Origin: DSWT01 sp035373625
GTDB taxonomy: Bacteria; Chloroflexota; Anaerolineae; B4-G1; SLSP01
DNA: 64,000 nt
Assembly: GCA_035373625.1 (NCBI GenBank)
Contig: DAOSNS010000015.1
Span: 1 to 64,000 of the forward strand
Direction: 5' to 3'
The position numbers and the translations under genes are program-made. Positions 17,524-25,262 of this stretch are shown piece by piece (the stretch's first letter is position 1; the number at the start of each line of letters is the position of its first letter). The notes under the pieces were generated by a model. The model did no database searches. It was not told the origin of the DNA and saw nothing but the letters and a program-made list of their open reading frames with translations.

Positions 17524-20298
17524 CTACTTCACGACAAGAGGAATAGTCACAGCATCCCTTGCTGCGTTATCCATATAAAGCGGCAGTCGCCCGGCGGCGT
17601 CATAGAGGCCGATGCGCAACTGATACGTTCCCGCCGGTATGCCCCCCAACGGATGCGCGTCGGCGACAATTTCCCCGGCAACCCAGGTGTTCGTGGGCTT
17701 TGCGCCCAACGCGGGCCAGCCATCGTGCTGCGCGATAAGGGGCGCGGGAGCCTCCGGTGGGGTGACGTGAACAAAAACGGTATACGGGGCGTCGCCGGTC
17801 TCGCCGGCACGCCAGTACAACGTCACCGTGAACGGCTCTCCGGCACGCGGTTCCGGCGTTATCGTGTAGCCGATCAATGCGGCGACCCCCGGCCCGAAAT
17901 CGCCCGTGATAGCCAGGATGCCATCAGGCGGCGTAAACGACCGTCCGCTAACGATATGCATCATCGGTCCATGCCAGGCCGCAAGCGTCGTACCTGAGGC
18001 AGAGCGGAGTTGCACATCCAGCGGGGACTGTGCATCCAGGGCACGGCAGCCGATAGGCAGGCGGAACTGTGTGGCGAAACGTGATCCAACAGGCCAGACC
18101 GGCGCCGCCGATGCCGCCACAACGGGCAATTCCAGGCGATGGTCCTCGATGCCTACCATCAGGCGCAGCCCCGGTGCGGCGTCAGCAGCACTTTCCCAAT
18201 AGGTCCAGCCTTCAACGGTTTGGCAAGGCCGCGCCGTGCTCCTCCCGATCCAGATTCCCAGCAAATGCAGGGGGCTATCTTGTTGTGTTCCCTCTCCTTG
18301 TGGAGATCGGTTTCCCAGGATATCCGCACCTGTCCATTCGACAGATACAGCTTTCGCCGGCAGTACCGGTGCTTCGCCCGTGGTCACCGTGATGGTGACC
18401 GGCTGCAACGTCACGGTTGCCTCGGCTTCACCGGCAAGGTAGACCGTGAGGGTGGGCGTGTAGCTGCCCGGTGGGGTCCAGGGGTCGGGGGTAAGCGCGT
18501 AACGGCCCAGCACGGGCGTTGCGACAGGCCAGCGCGAAGGACGATAATCGCCACCCCCCGGTGTGCTGTTGACGCGCCCCCACTCATCGCCACGCGCATC
18601 CAGCAGGCGCAGAACGACCTGGTAAAAGCGATCTTCGTGGCTAACAGTCGCGTCGGCCATCCAGAAGGCCCACACATCGAGCGGCGCGCCGGCAGGCCGT
18701 GGGGTTTCCGGCAGACGATACCCCCACAATATCAGGCCGGAGAGCGTAGGTTGCATCGGTTGCGCGGTGAGTGGCGGTTCGGCGGGAAAGTCCGCCCGGC
18801 GTTCAAGGACAAAGTGGCGCACCCCCAGCCCGTGGAACTGCGGCGTCGGCGTCTCCGGGCCGAGGGTCCCCAACAGAGCCGGGACGATGCCGGTAGGATC
18901 GGTGATGTTTTCCAGCCAGGTGACCAACCATACGCCGGACGCTTCTTGCAGAGCGGCGTTGAGAGCGGGAGCAGTGTCACCGTAATGCAGCACGTGGTTC
19001 ACGTCCAGCAGTTCATCGTCAGGCAGCGGTACCAGCCCATCCAAGCCACCGTAATAAGCCCAGGCAGGGAAAACCGAGCCGGTCTCGATGACAATGACCT
19101 CGCCGGGCGCGCGGTGTGCGGCAATGTAATGGGCGACGCTGCGCCAGTCCTCGACGGCGTAGGCCGGGTCGGTGAGCAAATTCAGGTCAGCGCGGAGCGC
19201 AACAGTGACGAACATCAAGCTGCACACACCTGCCCAGACGCGAGCGAGCAAGCGAGCACGCCGGTGTCGAAGCCACGCTGTCATCCCCCAGCCTATCGCC
19301 AGCGCCAAAACCGGCAGCGGCGCCAGAAACGTCGCATGGCGGCTGCCCCATTTCGGCAGGCTGCGGAAGATCAAAGCCATGATGCCAAGCGGCAGCAGAC
19401 ACAGCAGGGGATAAAGCCCCGCATGGGGATGGCGACGGGCAAGCAAGAGCAGGGGAAACGTCGTCAACACGATGAGGCCGGCCGCACTCAGTTTCCACAC
19501 GGCAGGCCAATAGTCGGAAATTGTCATCCCGGCCATAGCAACGCGCAAAAATTCGGCGATGGGGAGATGTCCGGCCCAGTAGGTGGCATTGCCCCCCAAT
19601 GAGCGCAACGCGCCGATCCCCCAGGGCAAAAACAGCATACCGGCGACCAGTGTGGGCGGAGTCACATCGCAGAGCCATGCCTGCACGGCAGCGCGAGGCC
19701 GCCGCAGGAGCACGATGAGCGCGAAGAGTCCCTGCCCAATGAGCCAGAACACCGAAAGCGTCAGCGTGGCAAGAGCGCCGAGGAGCGTCGCGCCCCACAG
19801 CCAGGCCCAACAGCGACGTCGCTGCGGCGTGCGGCTGTACAATGTCTCGATGAGCGCCATGCTCGCCAGGAGCGTCCAGGCGATAAAGGCGCCGTACATG
19901 CGCGTCTCCCGTGCCGCCCAGATCAGAGATGTAGCGACGGCGCCCGCTCCAAGTGCCCAGATTGCCGCAGTGCGTTGCCCCGTCAGACGGCGAGCCATGC
20001 GCGCCAACGCGGCAAGGGCAAGAAGGCCATACAGAGCAGAGGGAAACCGCAGGGCAAATTCGCCGGTCCCGGCGAGCAATGTCCAGACGCGCAACACCAG
20101 GTAATGACACGGCGGCACCAGTTCACCCACGCTCAAGGCCCACATCTTGCCGAATGGCAGTCGAACGGCCCACCATAAATACGCTTCGTCGTACCACAGG
20201 CTCGGACCGCCGAGGTTCCAGACGCGCAAGCCAAACGCCACAAGCAACAGACAAACCACAAGCGCCGCATCATCGCGCTTCCCGGAGCGTGCCCTCAC
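17524..20298 (-). CDS. GT39-like membrane glycosyltransferase with large C-terminal beta domain
   Basis: 924 residues from GTG 20298, which overlaps the asparaginase stop as GTGA. The first 430 residues contain about ten transmembrane helices and the ArnT/PMT-type first loop SLWYDEAYLWWAVRLPFGKM with the Asp-Glu pair, so a polyprenyl-phosphate-sugar-dependent transferase is likely. Residues 450-924 are hydrophilic and beta-rich, with two repeated units (for example TPDPWTPPGSYTPTLTVYL and LGGIPAGTYQLRIGLYDAAG). The tail is presumably outside the membrane and may bind or present the acceptor. Glycan and acceptor are unknown. Confidence 0.8.
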   Translation of the reverse strand: MRARSGKRDDAALVVCLLLVAFGLRVWNLGGPSLWYDEAYLWWAVRLPFGKMWALSVGELVPPCHYLVLRVWTLLAGTGEFALRFPSALYGLLALAALARMARRLTGQRTAAIWALGAGAVATSLIWAARETRMYGAFIAWTLLASMALIETLYSRTPQRRRCWAWLWGATLLGALATLTLSVFWLIGQGLFALIVLLRRPRAAVQAWLCDVTPPTLVAGMLFLPWGIGALRSLGGNATYWAGHLPIAEFLRVAMAGMTISDYWPAVWKLSAAGLIVLTTFPLLLLARRHPHAGLYPLLCLLPLGIMALIFRSLPKWGSRHATFLAPLPVLALAIGWGMTAWLRHRRARLLARVWAGVCSLMFVTVALRADLNLLTDPAYAVEDWRSVAHYIAAHRAPGEVIVIETGSVFPAWAYYGGLDGLVPLPDDELLDVNHVLHYGDTAPALNAALQEASGVWLVTWLENITDPTGIVPALLGTLGPETPTPQFHGLGVRHFVLERRADFPAEPPLTAQPMQPTLSGLILWGYRLPETPRPAGAPLDVWAFWMADATVSHEDRFYQVVLRLLDARGDEWGRVNSTPGGGDYRPSRWPVATPVLGRYALTPDPWTPPGSYTPTLTVYLAGEAEATVTLQPVTITVTTGEAPVLPAKAVSVEWTGADILGNRSPQGEGTQQDSPLHLLGIWIGRSTARPCQTVEGWTYWESAADAAPGLRLMVGIEDHRLELPVVAASAAPVWPVGSRFATQFRLPIGCRALDAQSPLDVQLRSASGTTLAAWHGPMMHIVSGRSFTPPDGILAITGDFGPGVAALIGYTITPEPRAGEPFTVTLYWRAGETGDAPYTVFVHVTPPEAPAPLIAQHDGWPALGAKPTNTWVAGEIVADAHPLGGIPAGTYQLRIGLYDAAGRLPLYMDNAARDAVTIPLVVK

Positions 20299-21311
20299 CG
20301 TGTCAATTCTCCCCGTAAATTCAACTGCATCTGCTGCTTGATGACGGTCACATCTTCCTCGCGGCTGAACAGATAGAACAGCTTCGCCAGCGCCGCTTCG
20401 ACGGTCATATCGAAGCCGCTGATGACGCCGACTTTTGCCAGAGCCGATCCCGTTGCATAACCTTCAAGGTCCACGGTCCCTTTCAAGCATTGCGTGCAAT
20501 CCACGATCACCATACCCTGTGCGACGGCGTCTGCCAGGGCCGCCATAAATGCACGGTTGTCGGTTGGGCCGTTCCCCACCCCATACGTCTCCAAAACCAA
20601 CCCTCTTAGTGGCGCGTTCAGGCTATAGGCGATGATGTCCGTCGCAATGCCGGGGAAGAGTCGCAATGTCGCCACCTGGCCTGCCCGCAGGGGGTGGACG
20701 GTCAGAGGGACGCCGTCTTTGGGTGGCGGCAGGATGTGCGCCCAATCTATATTGATGTGAATACCGACCGTCCCCAACGGTGGATAATTGGGAGAATCGA
20801 ATGCTTCAAAATCCACGGCATTGATTTTGACGGCGCGGCAACCGCGCAGCAGCTTGTTGCCGAAGTAAAGGCACACTTCGGGGATGGCATAGTTCGCCGC
20901 AATCAACATCACCGTGATAAGATTCTCGCGCGCGTCGTTGCGCACCTCGCACAACGGCAGTTGTGATCCCGTGAGAATGACCGGCTTTGCCAGACCTTGC
21001 AGCATGAACGGCAGCGCCGAGGCGGTATAGGCCATCGTGTCTGTGCCGTGGAGCACAATAAAACCGTCGTAGGCGTCATAATGTGCGGCAATGTCCTGCG
21101 CAATCTTGAACCAGTCATCAGGTGTCATGTTAGCAGAATCCAGCAGTGGATCGTACTCGTGGATGTCATAGGCTGGCATAGCGGGGTCGCGCAACTCCGG
21201 CATCTCTGCAAGTTGCGCCGCAAGGTAGCCCGGAGCCGGCACATAACCATCCGGCGTCCGCCGCATCCCAATTGTTCCGCCTGTGTAGACGATATAAACC
21301 CGTTTTTTCAT
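20295..21311 (-). CDS. ansA: Type I L-asparaginase
   Basis: 338 residues. Hydrolyses asparagine to aspartate and ammonia in the cytoplasm. Seen: YIVYTGGTIGMRRTPDGY with the first catalytic Thr in TGGTIG, FIVLHGTDTMAYTASAL with the second Thr-Asp-Lys set (GTDTM), and KPVILTGSQLPLCEVRNDAR. The length and the C-terminal domain (GVISGFDMTVEAALAKLFYL) match cytoplasmic AnsA. ATGAAAAAACGG has no strong upstream AGGAGG, but GGGAGTCACG precedes it. Four bases are shared with the following GT39-like gene. The two may be co-transcribed without a functional relation. Confidence 0.92.
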   Translation of the reverse strand: MKKRVYIVYTGGTIGMRRTPDGYVPAPGYLAAQLAEMPELRDPAMPAYDIHEYDPLLDSANMTPDDWFKIAQDIAAHYDAYDGFIVLHGTDTMAYTASALPFMLQGLAKPVILTGSQLPLCEVRNDARENLITVMLIAANYAIPEVCLYFGNKLLRGCRAVKINAVDFEAFDSPNYPPLGTVGIHINIDWAHILPPPKDGVPLTVHPLRAGQVATLRLFPGIATDIIAYSLNAPLRGLVLETYGVGNGPTDNRAFMAALADAVAQGMVIVDCTQCLKGTVDLEGYATGSALAKVGVISGFDMTVEAALAKLFYLFSREEDVTVIKQQMQLNLRGELTR

Positions 21312-21377
21312 CGTGACTCCCTCGAATCCGTTTGAACGTTGAAACGTTGACGCATTGACACGTCGAACACTTGAAAT

Positions 21378-21468
21378 AACCAGAGTATCTTGAGCAACAT
21401 GGATCTGGCGATCCGCTCGAAGTCAGATAATGTAACTTTAGAGAATGATAAAGCCCCAACCAGAGTAT
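21378..21468. mobile_element. Relic of the MITE-like element with 11-bp flanking direct repeats
   Basis: AACCAGAGTAT occurs at 21378-21388 and again at 21458-21468. The 69 bp between them carry the element's core palindrome (GGATCTGGCGATCC) and its right end (GAGAATGATAAAGCCCC), but the left inverted end is lost. The rest of the 404-bp space 21312-21715 holds an AACGTTGAAACGTTGAC tract (21330-21370) and the ppk2 promoter. Confidence 0.6.
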
Positions 21469-21541
21469 ACGCCCGTCTTGACAGGTGAAAAGACACGCCG
21501 TAGCAAAACAGAAAAGAGGGCATTTCAGTTTTTATTGGATA

Positions 21542-21570
21542 TTGACCTGTTTGCCTGTACATGCTACAAT
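21542..21570 (+). promoter_or_regulatory. Sigma-70 promoter for ppk2-trpA
   Basis: TTGACC, 17 bp spacer, TACAAT. It lies 145 bp upstream of the ppk2 ATG. Confidence 0.65.
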
Positions 21571-21715
21571 GATGATAAATCCGCGGTTTACCCGTGATGG
21601 AATGAGAGTTCGCCAACGGAGCGAACGGATTTCCAGCCCGGATATCCCAGGTTCATAAACGTGGCAACATATCAACGTACCAACGTTCAAATGGATTTTC
21701 TTTAAGGAGGACACA

Positions 21716-22702
21716 ATGCCTAAGGGGAAGAAAGAGCATAACACCGACAGTGTTAAAACCGGAAAAGACGAAGTCGCTGCGGTAGAGAGTGTCCCTACTG
21801 AAGTCAAGGAGTCCAAGAAAGCCAAAACCGAACCCAAGAAGGACGAAGCCGCCGTTGCAGAAGCTGCTTCTACGGAAGGCAAAGAGACCCGGAAAGCCGA
21901 AGTGTCTGAAAAGCCCAAAAAGCCCAAGAAACTCAAGCGCAAAGTTTACGAAGAAGAGTTGCGCAAACTCCAGATCGAACTGGTGAAATTGCAATACTGG
22001 ATCAAGGAAAAAGGGCTGAAGGTCGTCGTGATCTTCGAGGGGCGTGACGCTGCCGGCAAGGGCGGCGTCATCAAACGCATCACCGAGCGGCTCAACCCCC
22101 GTATCTGCCGCGTGGAAGCCCTTGGCACCCCATCTGACCGTGAGAAGACGCAATGGTACTTCCAGCGTTACGTGGATCGCCTGCCGGCCGCCGGCGAGAT
22201 GGTGCTCTTCGACCGAAGCTGGTACAACCGTGCCGGCGTCGAGCACGTGATGGGCTTCTGCACCGAGGAGGAATACCGCGAATTCTTGCGCTCGTGCCCC
22301 GAATTCGAGCGCATGCTCATCCGCTCCGGCATCATCCTCATCAAATACTGGTTCTCGGTGAGCGATGAAGAACAGGAGCGTCGCTTCCAGGCGCGCCTCA
22401 ACGATCCCACCAAACGCTGGAAACTCAGCCCCATGGACCTGGAATCGCGCCGCAGATGGATCGAATACTCGAAGGCCAAAGATGAGATGTTCGCCCACAC
22501 CGACACCAAACAATCGCCCTGGTACGTGGTCAACGCCGACGATAAACGCCGGGCGCATCTCAACTGCATCAGCCACCTGCTCAGCCTGATTCCCTATGAG
22601 GATTTGACCCCCGGCCCCATCGAACTGCCGCCGCGCCAGGATGACATCGCCTACGTCCGCCCGCCGATGGAATACCAGACCTTTGTTCCCGAACGATATT
22701 AA
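21716..22702 (+). CDS. ppk2: Polyphosphate kinase 2
   Basis: 328 residues. PPK2 enzymes transfer phosphate between polyphosphate and nucleoside di- or monophosphates. The kinase core (about 80-328) has Walker A EGRDAAGKGGVIKR, the lid region GTPSDREKTQWYFQRYVDRL and Walker B VLFDRSWYNRAGVEHVMGF. Residues 1-75 form a Lys/Glu-rich low-complexity extension (KESKKAKTEPKKDEAA) that is not part of the fold and may bind polyphosphate or be disordered. AAGGAGG precedes the ATG. The sequence resembles the class that makes NTP from NDP, but the class cannot be fixed by eye. Confidence 0.92.
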   Translation: MPKGKKEHNTDSVKTGKDEVAAVESVPTEVKESKKAKTEPKKDEAAVAEAASTEGKETRKAEVSEKPKKPKKLKRKVYEEELRKLQIELVKLQYWIKEKGLKVVVIFEGRDAAGKGGVIKRITERLNPRICRVEALGTPSDREKTQWYFQRYVDRLPAAGEMVLFDRSWYNRAGVEHVMGFCTEEEYREFLRSCPEFERMLIRSGIILIKYWFSVSDEEQERRFQARLNDPTKRWKLSPMDLESRRRWIEYSKAKDEMFAHTDTKQSPWYVVNADDKRRAHLNCISHLLSLIPYEDLTPGPIELPPRQDDIAYVRPPMEYQTFVPERY

Positions 22703-22726
22703 ACCAACGACAAGGTGCATCCTGTA

Positions 22727-23542
22727 ATGCATAACATTGCGCAGACCTTTACCCTTTTGAAAGAGAAAGGCCGTAAGGCACTCATGCCTTATGTAACGCT
22801 GGGTTATCCGGCGTTGACCAGTGCCCTGGACATCGTCCCGGCGCTGGCCGAGGCGGGAGCGGATCTGGTGGAACTGGGGGTGCCGTTCAGCGATCCCCTG
22901 GCCGATGGGGCGACGATCCAGGCAGCGGCGCAGCGGGCGCTGGAAAACGGCATGTCGTTGGCGTTGTGTCTGGAGCAGGCCGCGGCCTTGCGCGCGCGCG
23001 GCGTCACTATCCCCTTTGTGCTGATGGGCTACTACAATCCCATCATGCAGTTCGGCATTGAGCATTTCGTGGAACAGGCCGTGGCCGCCGGCATTGACGG
23101 CCTCATTGTCCCTGACCTGCCGCCAGAAGAGGCCGGGGACCTGTACACAGCGGCAACGGCGCGTGGGCTGGATGTTATCTTCCTGTTGGCCCCCACATCG
23201 GACGCGGCGCGGGTGCAGACGGTCGCGGCGCGATCCGGCGGTTTCATCTACCTGGTGTCACTTGTCGGCGTGACGGGCGCGCGGGAGAGCCTACCGCCCG
23301 ATCTGGCGGAATTCGTCGCCCGCGTGCGTGCGGTCACAGAGAAACCGCTTGCCGTGGGATTCGGCATCGCCACACCGGAGCAAGCCGCGCAGGTGGCACG
23401 CCTAGCAGACGGTGTCATCGTCGGCAGCGCGCTCGTCAAAGTCATTGGGGCGGCAGACCACCCCGCCGAAGCCGCACGGACATTCGTGGCGGCGCTGCGT
23501 ATGGGGATAGACATACAATCTTGCAAAGATAGCATGGATTGA
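22727..23542 (+). CDS. trpA: Tryptophan synthase alpha subunit
   Basis: 271 residues from ATG 22727, chosen over GTG 22715 because AAGGTG then has proper spacing and because the catalytic pair falls at Glu49 and Asp60, exactly as in the well-studied enzyme (ADLVELGVPFSDPLADG). It cleaves indole-3-glycerol phosphate to indole, which is channelled to TrpB. The phosphate-binding GFGIATPEQAAQ and VGSALVKVI are present. No trpB is in the window, so the alpha subunit is encoded apart from its partner here, between ppk2 and the aromatic operon. Confidence 0.95.
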   Translation: MHNIAQTFTLLKEKGRKALMPYVTLGYPALTSALDIVPALAEAGADLVELGVPFSDPLADGATIQAAAQRALENGMSLALCLEQAAALRARGVTIPFVLMGYYNPIMQFGIEHFVEQAVAAGIDGLIVPDLPPEEAGDLYTAATARGLDVIFLLAPTSDAARVQTVAARSGGFIYLVSLVGVTGARESLPPDLAEFVARVRAVTEKPLAVGFGIATPEQAAQVARLADGVIVGSALVKVIGAADHPAEAARTFVAALRMGIDIQSCKDSMD

Positions 23543-23653
23543 AGCTGCACCTTTCAATCCAATCTGTATAGTTGACCATAATAGGAGTAAACAAAGAGCG
23601 TTTGCTCACGGACGTCACCGTTATTGCGTTTCAGGTCAGGTGAATGTGCCAGT

Positions 23654-23681
23654 TTGACAATTTCTCCAAATGGAGTATGAT
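23654..23681 (+). promoter_or_regulatory. Promoter of the aromatic amino acid operon
   Basis: Perfect TTGACA, 16 bp spacer, TATGAT. The spacer contains the small palindrome CTCCAAATGGAG, a possible operator. The predicted transcription start is near 23688, leaving a leader of about 250 nt before aroH. Confidence 0.75.
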
Positions 23682-23691
23682 GGGTTGTAAT

Positions 23692-23730
23692 ATGATGAAT
23701 GACTGGATAATTTGGTCGAAAGTCACATGA
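23692..23730 (+). CDS. Micro-ORF 1 of the aromatic leader (12 aa)
   Basis: Encodes MMNDWIIWSKVT with two Trp codons. Its ATG lies about 4 nt from the predicted transcription start, so it would be translated leaderlessly. Its stop overlaps the start of the aromatic leader peptide as ATGA (23727-23730), so it could feed ribosomes to it. The call rests on position and the parallel arrangement at 57885-57920. Confidence 0.45.
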   Translation: MMNDWIIWSKVT

Positions 23731-23780
23731 AATCACAAATCTGGTTTACCTACTATTACTTTTATTTTAGCTGTCCCTGA
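23727..23780 (+). CDS. Aromatic leader peptide (attenuator sensor ORF)
   Basis: 17 codons: MKSQIWFTYYYFYFSCP. Eight residues are aromatic (one Trp, three Phe, four Tyr), packed in codons 6-14, immediately upstream of an operon for Phe/Tyr synthesis. This is the hallmark of a ribosome-mediated attenuator, like PheL or the PheST leader in enteric bacteria. It has no strong ribosome site of its own (GAAAG only); translation probably comes through the ATGA overlap with the micro-ORF upstream. Because Trp, Phe and Tyr codons are all present, shortage of any of the three would stall the ribosome. Confidence 0.8.
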   Translation: MKSQIWFTYYYFYFSCP

Positions 23781-23876
23781 CAGGGTCGGCTCCTTGGCGT
23801 TGTAAAGGGTAAGAGTAAAAGGTAAACCCAAAAATGCAAAAAAAGACGTGGAGCGACCCGCTCCACGTCTTTTTTG
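23743..23876 (+). promoter_or_regulatory. Attenuator region with mutually exclusive RNA pairings
   Basis: Region 1 (23743-23764, lying within the aromatic codons) pairs with 23810-23828: GGTTTACC/GGTAAACC plus TATTACTTTTA/TAAGAGTAAAA with one mismatch and one GU. The antiterminator arm 23783-23793 (GGGTCGGCTCC) starts 3 nt after the leader stop and pairs with 23850-23859 (GGAGCGACCC, one bulge), which is the left arm and loop of the terminator. A ribosome that finishes the leader would mask 23783-23793 and let the terminator form. A ribosome stalled on W/F/Y codons would leave it free. Pairings are read by eye; the mechanism is inferred. Confidence 0.7.
23838..23876 (+). terminator. Intrinsic terminator in the aromatic operon leader
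   Basis: AAAAAAAGACGTGGAGCG, ACC loop, CGCTCCACGTC, then TTTTTTT. It is a perfect 11-bp GC-rich stem extended by A:T pairs, about 63 nt before aroH. Its placement after a promoter and a sensor ORF makes an attenuator role more likely than simple termination after trpA. Confidence 0.85.
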
Positions 23877-23938
23877 TACCGGATCTATCAACCGATCGAA
23901 CAGTCGCTAACGGATTTTCAACTTTATGGAGAAAGACT

Positions 23939-24307
23939 ATGGCATGTCGAGGCATTCGAGGAGCAATTACCGTCACCGAAAACACTGCCGCAGCCATCAA
24001 AGCGGCGACGCGAGCGTTGTTAGAACACATAGTCACAGCTAATGCCGTGAATATAGCTGACATCGCCAGCGTCATTTTCACCGCCACGCCCGATCTGAAC
24101 GCGGCTTATCCCGCCCTCGCCGCCCGCGAGATGGGATGGAACCACACACCGTTGCTGTGTATGCAGGAAATGGCCGTTCTGGGAAGCCTGCCCCGCTGTA
24201 TTCGTGTCTTATTGCACTGGAACACCGACCGCGCACAAACGGACATCCATCACATCTACCTGGGCGAAGCGCAAGCCCTCAGACCGGATATAACGAATCA
24301 CGAATAG
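23939..24307 (+). CDS. aroH: Chorismate mutase, AroH type
   Basis: 122 residues from ATG 23939 behind TGGAGA. Converts chorismate to prephenate, the branch point to Phe and Tyr. MACRGIRGAITVTENTAAAI is the characteristic AroH N-terminus with the active-site Arg. SVIFTATPDLNAAYPA, LLCMQEMAVLGSLPRCIRVL (Glu and second Arg) and LLHWNT complete the trimer-type active site. It is the monofunctional beta-alpha barrel-like class, not the helical AroQ mutase. First structural gene of the operon, directly after the attenuator. Confidence 0.93.
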   Translation: MACRGIRGAITVTENTAAAIKAATRALLEHIVTANAVNIADIASVIFTATPDLNAAYPALAAREMGWNHTPLLCMQEMAVLGSLPRCIRVLLHWNTDRAQTDIHHIYLGEAQALRPDITNHE

Positions 24308-24405
24308 CGGATGGCGAATTAAAAATAGCGAATTACGAATAGCGAATTACAACTCGTAACTCGTGATTCGTAATTCGTAACTCGTAATTCGTAATTCTTT
24401 AAGGG
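24300..24405. repeat. Strand-symmetric GAATTACGAATAG repeat tract
   Basis: GCGAATTACGAATAGCGAAT switches at about 24350 to CGTGATTCGTAATTCGTAAC, the reverse complement of the same words, so the transcript would fold into a long hairpin between aroH and pheA. Confidence 0.75.
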
Positions 24406-24416
24406 GGGGGAATCTT

Positions 24417-25262
24417 ATGGTCAGAGTAGCTTTTCAAGGAGTTGCCGGAGCATATTCGGAAGAGGCCGTGCGGCAGTATTTTGGGCCAACGGTGGAGAGC
24501 GTGCCATGTCGCACACTGGATGAGATGTTTCCACTTGTGGAGAACGGCGCAGCCGATTATGCCATGCTGCCGGTGGAGAATGCCGTCGCCGGGTCGGTGG
24601 CCGGTGCTTATGAGCTGCTGTTGGAACGCGATTTGCGCATCAACGCCGAGGTCATCCTGCACGTCCATCACATGCTGATGACCTTACCGGGGACAAAGCG
24701 TGAAGACATCAAGCGCGTGCGCTCGCATCCACAGGCATTGGCACAGTGCCAGCGTTATCTCGATCGTTACGGCCTCATCGGCGAACCGGCCTTCGACACG
24801 GCAGGCAGTGCACGTGATCTGGCGAATCATCCCGAACCGGATGTCGCCGTCATCGCCAGCGCGTTAGCGGCGGAACTGTACAATCTGGAAATCCTGGATC
24901 GAAACATCGAAGACTATCGCTTCAACTACACACGCTTTTTTGTGATGGGGCTTGAGGATCCGCCCCGTGCGCAACGCCCTAAAACCTCTATCGTCTTCTC
25001 CACACGACACACGCCCGGCGCGCTGTACAAATCTATGGGCGAGTTTGCGATACGCGGCATCAACCTCACCAAAATCGAATCGCGCCCGCGTTTGAATCAA
25101 CCCTGGCGCTACATTTTTTACCTGGACTTTGAGGGCCATTGTCAGGACGTGGCCTGTGAGGCCGCTTTGATGGGACTATTACGTCATTCTTCATTCGTCA
25201 AATTGTTGGGTTCATATCCGGCAGCCACAACGCCGGTGATAGAAGAGGAGGAAAAGCGATGA
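24417..25262 (+). CDS. pheA: Prephenate dehydratase
   Basis: 281 residues. Decarboxylates and dehydrates prephenate to phenylpyruvate. N-terminal periplasmic-binding-like catalytic domain: VAFQGVAGAYSEEAVRQYFG, YAMLPVENAVAGSVAGAYE and the catalytic Thr in NYTRFFVMG. The C-terminal ACT domain (from about 190) has GALYKSMGEFAIRGINLTKI then ESRP, the allosteric Phe-binding motif, so feedback inhibition by phenylalanine is expected. It is not fused to a mutase, which fits the separate aroH upstream. Its stop overlaps the aroF start (ATGA). Confidence 0.95.
   Translation: MVRVAFQGVAGAYSEEAVRQYFGPTVESVPCRTLDEMFPLVENGAADYAMLPVENAVAGSVAGAYELLLERDLRINAEVILHVHHMLMTLPGTKREDIKRVRSHPQALAQCQRYLDRYGLIGEPAFDTAGSARDLANHPEPDVAVIASALAAELYNLEILDRNIEDYRFNYTRFFVMGLEDPPRAQRPKTSIVFSTRHTPGALYKSMGEFAIRGINLTKIESRPRLNQPWRYIFYLDFEGHCQDVACEAALMGLLRHSSFVKLLGSYPAATTPVIEEEEKR

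Noticed and set aside
23543..23938. T-box or known riboswitch in the aromatic leader
   Set aside because: No T-box antiterminator motif or recognised aptamer core; the aromatic-rich ORF explains the region better.
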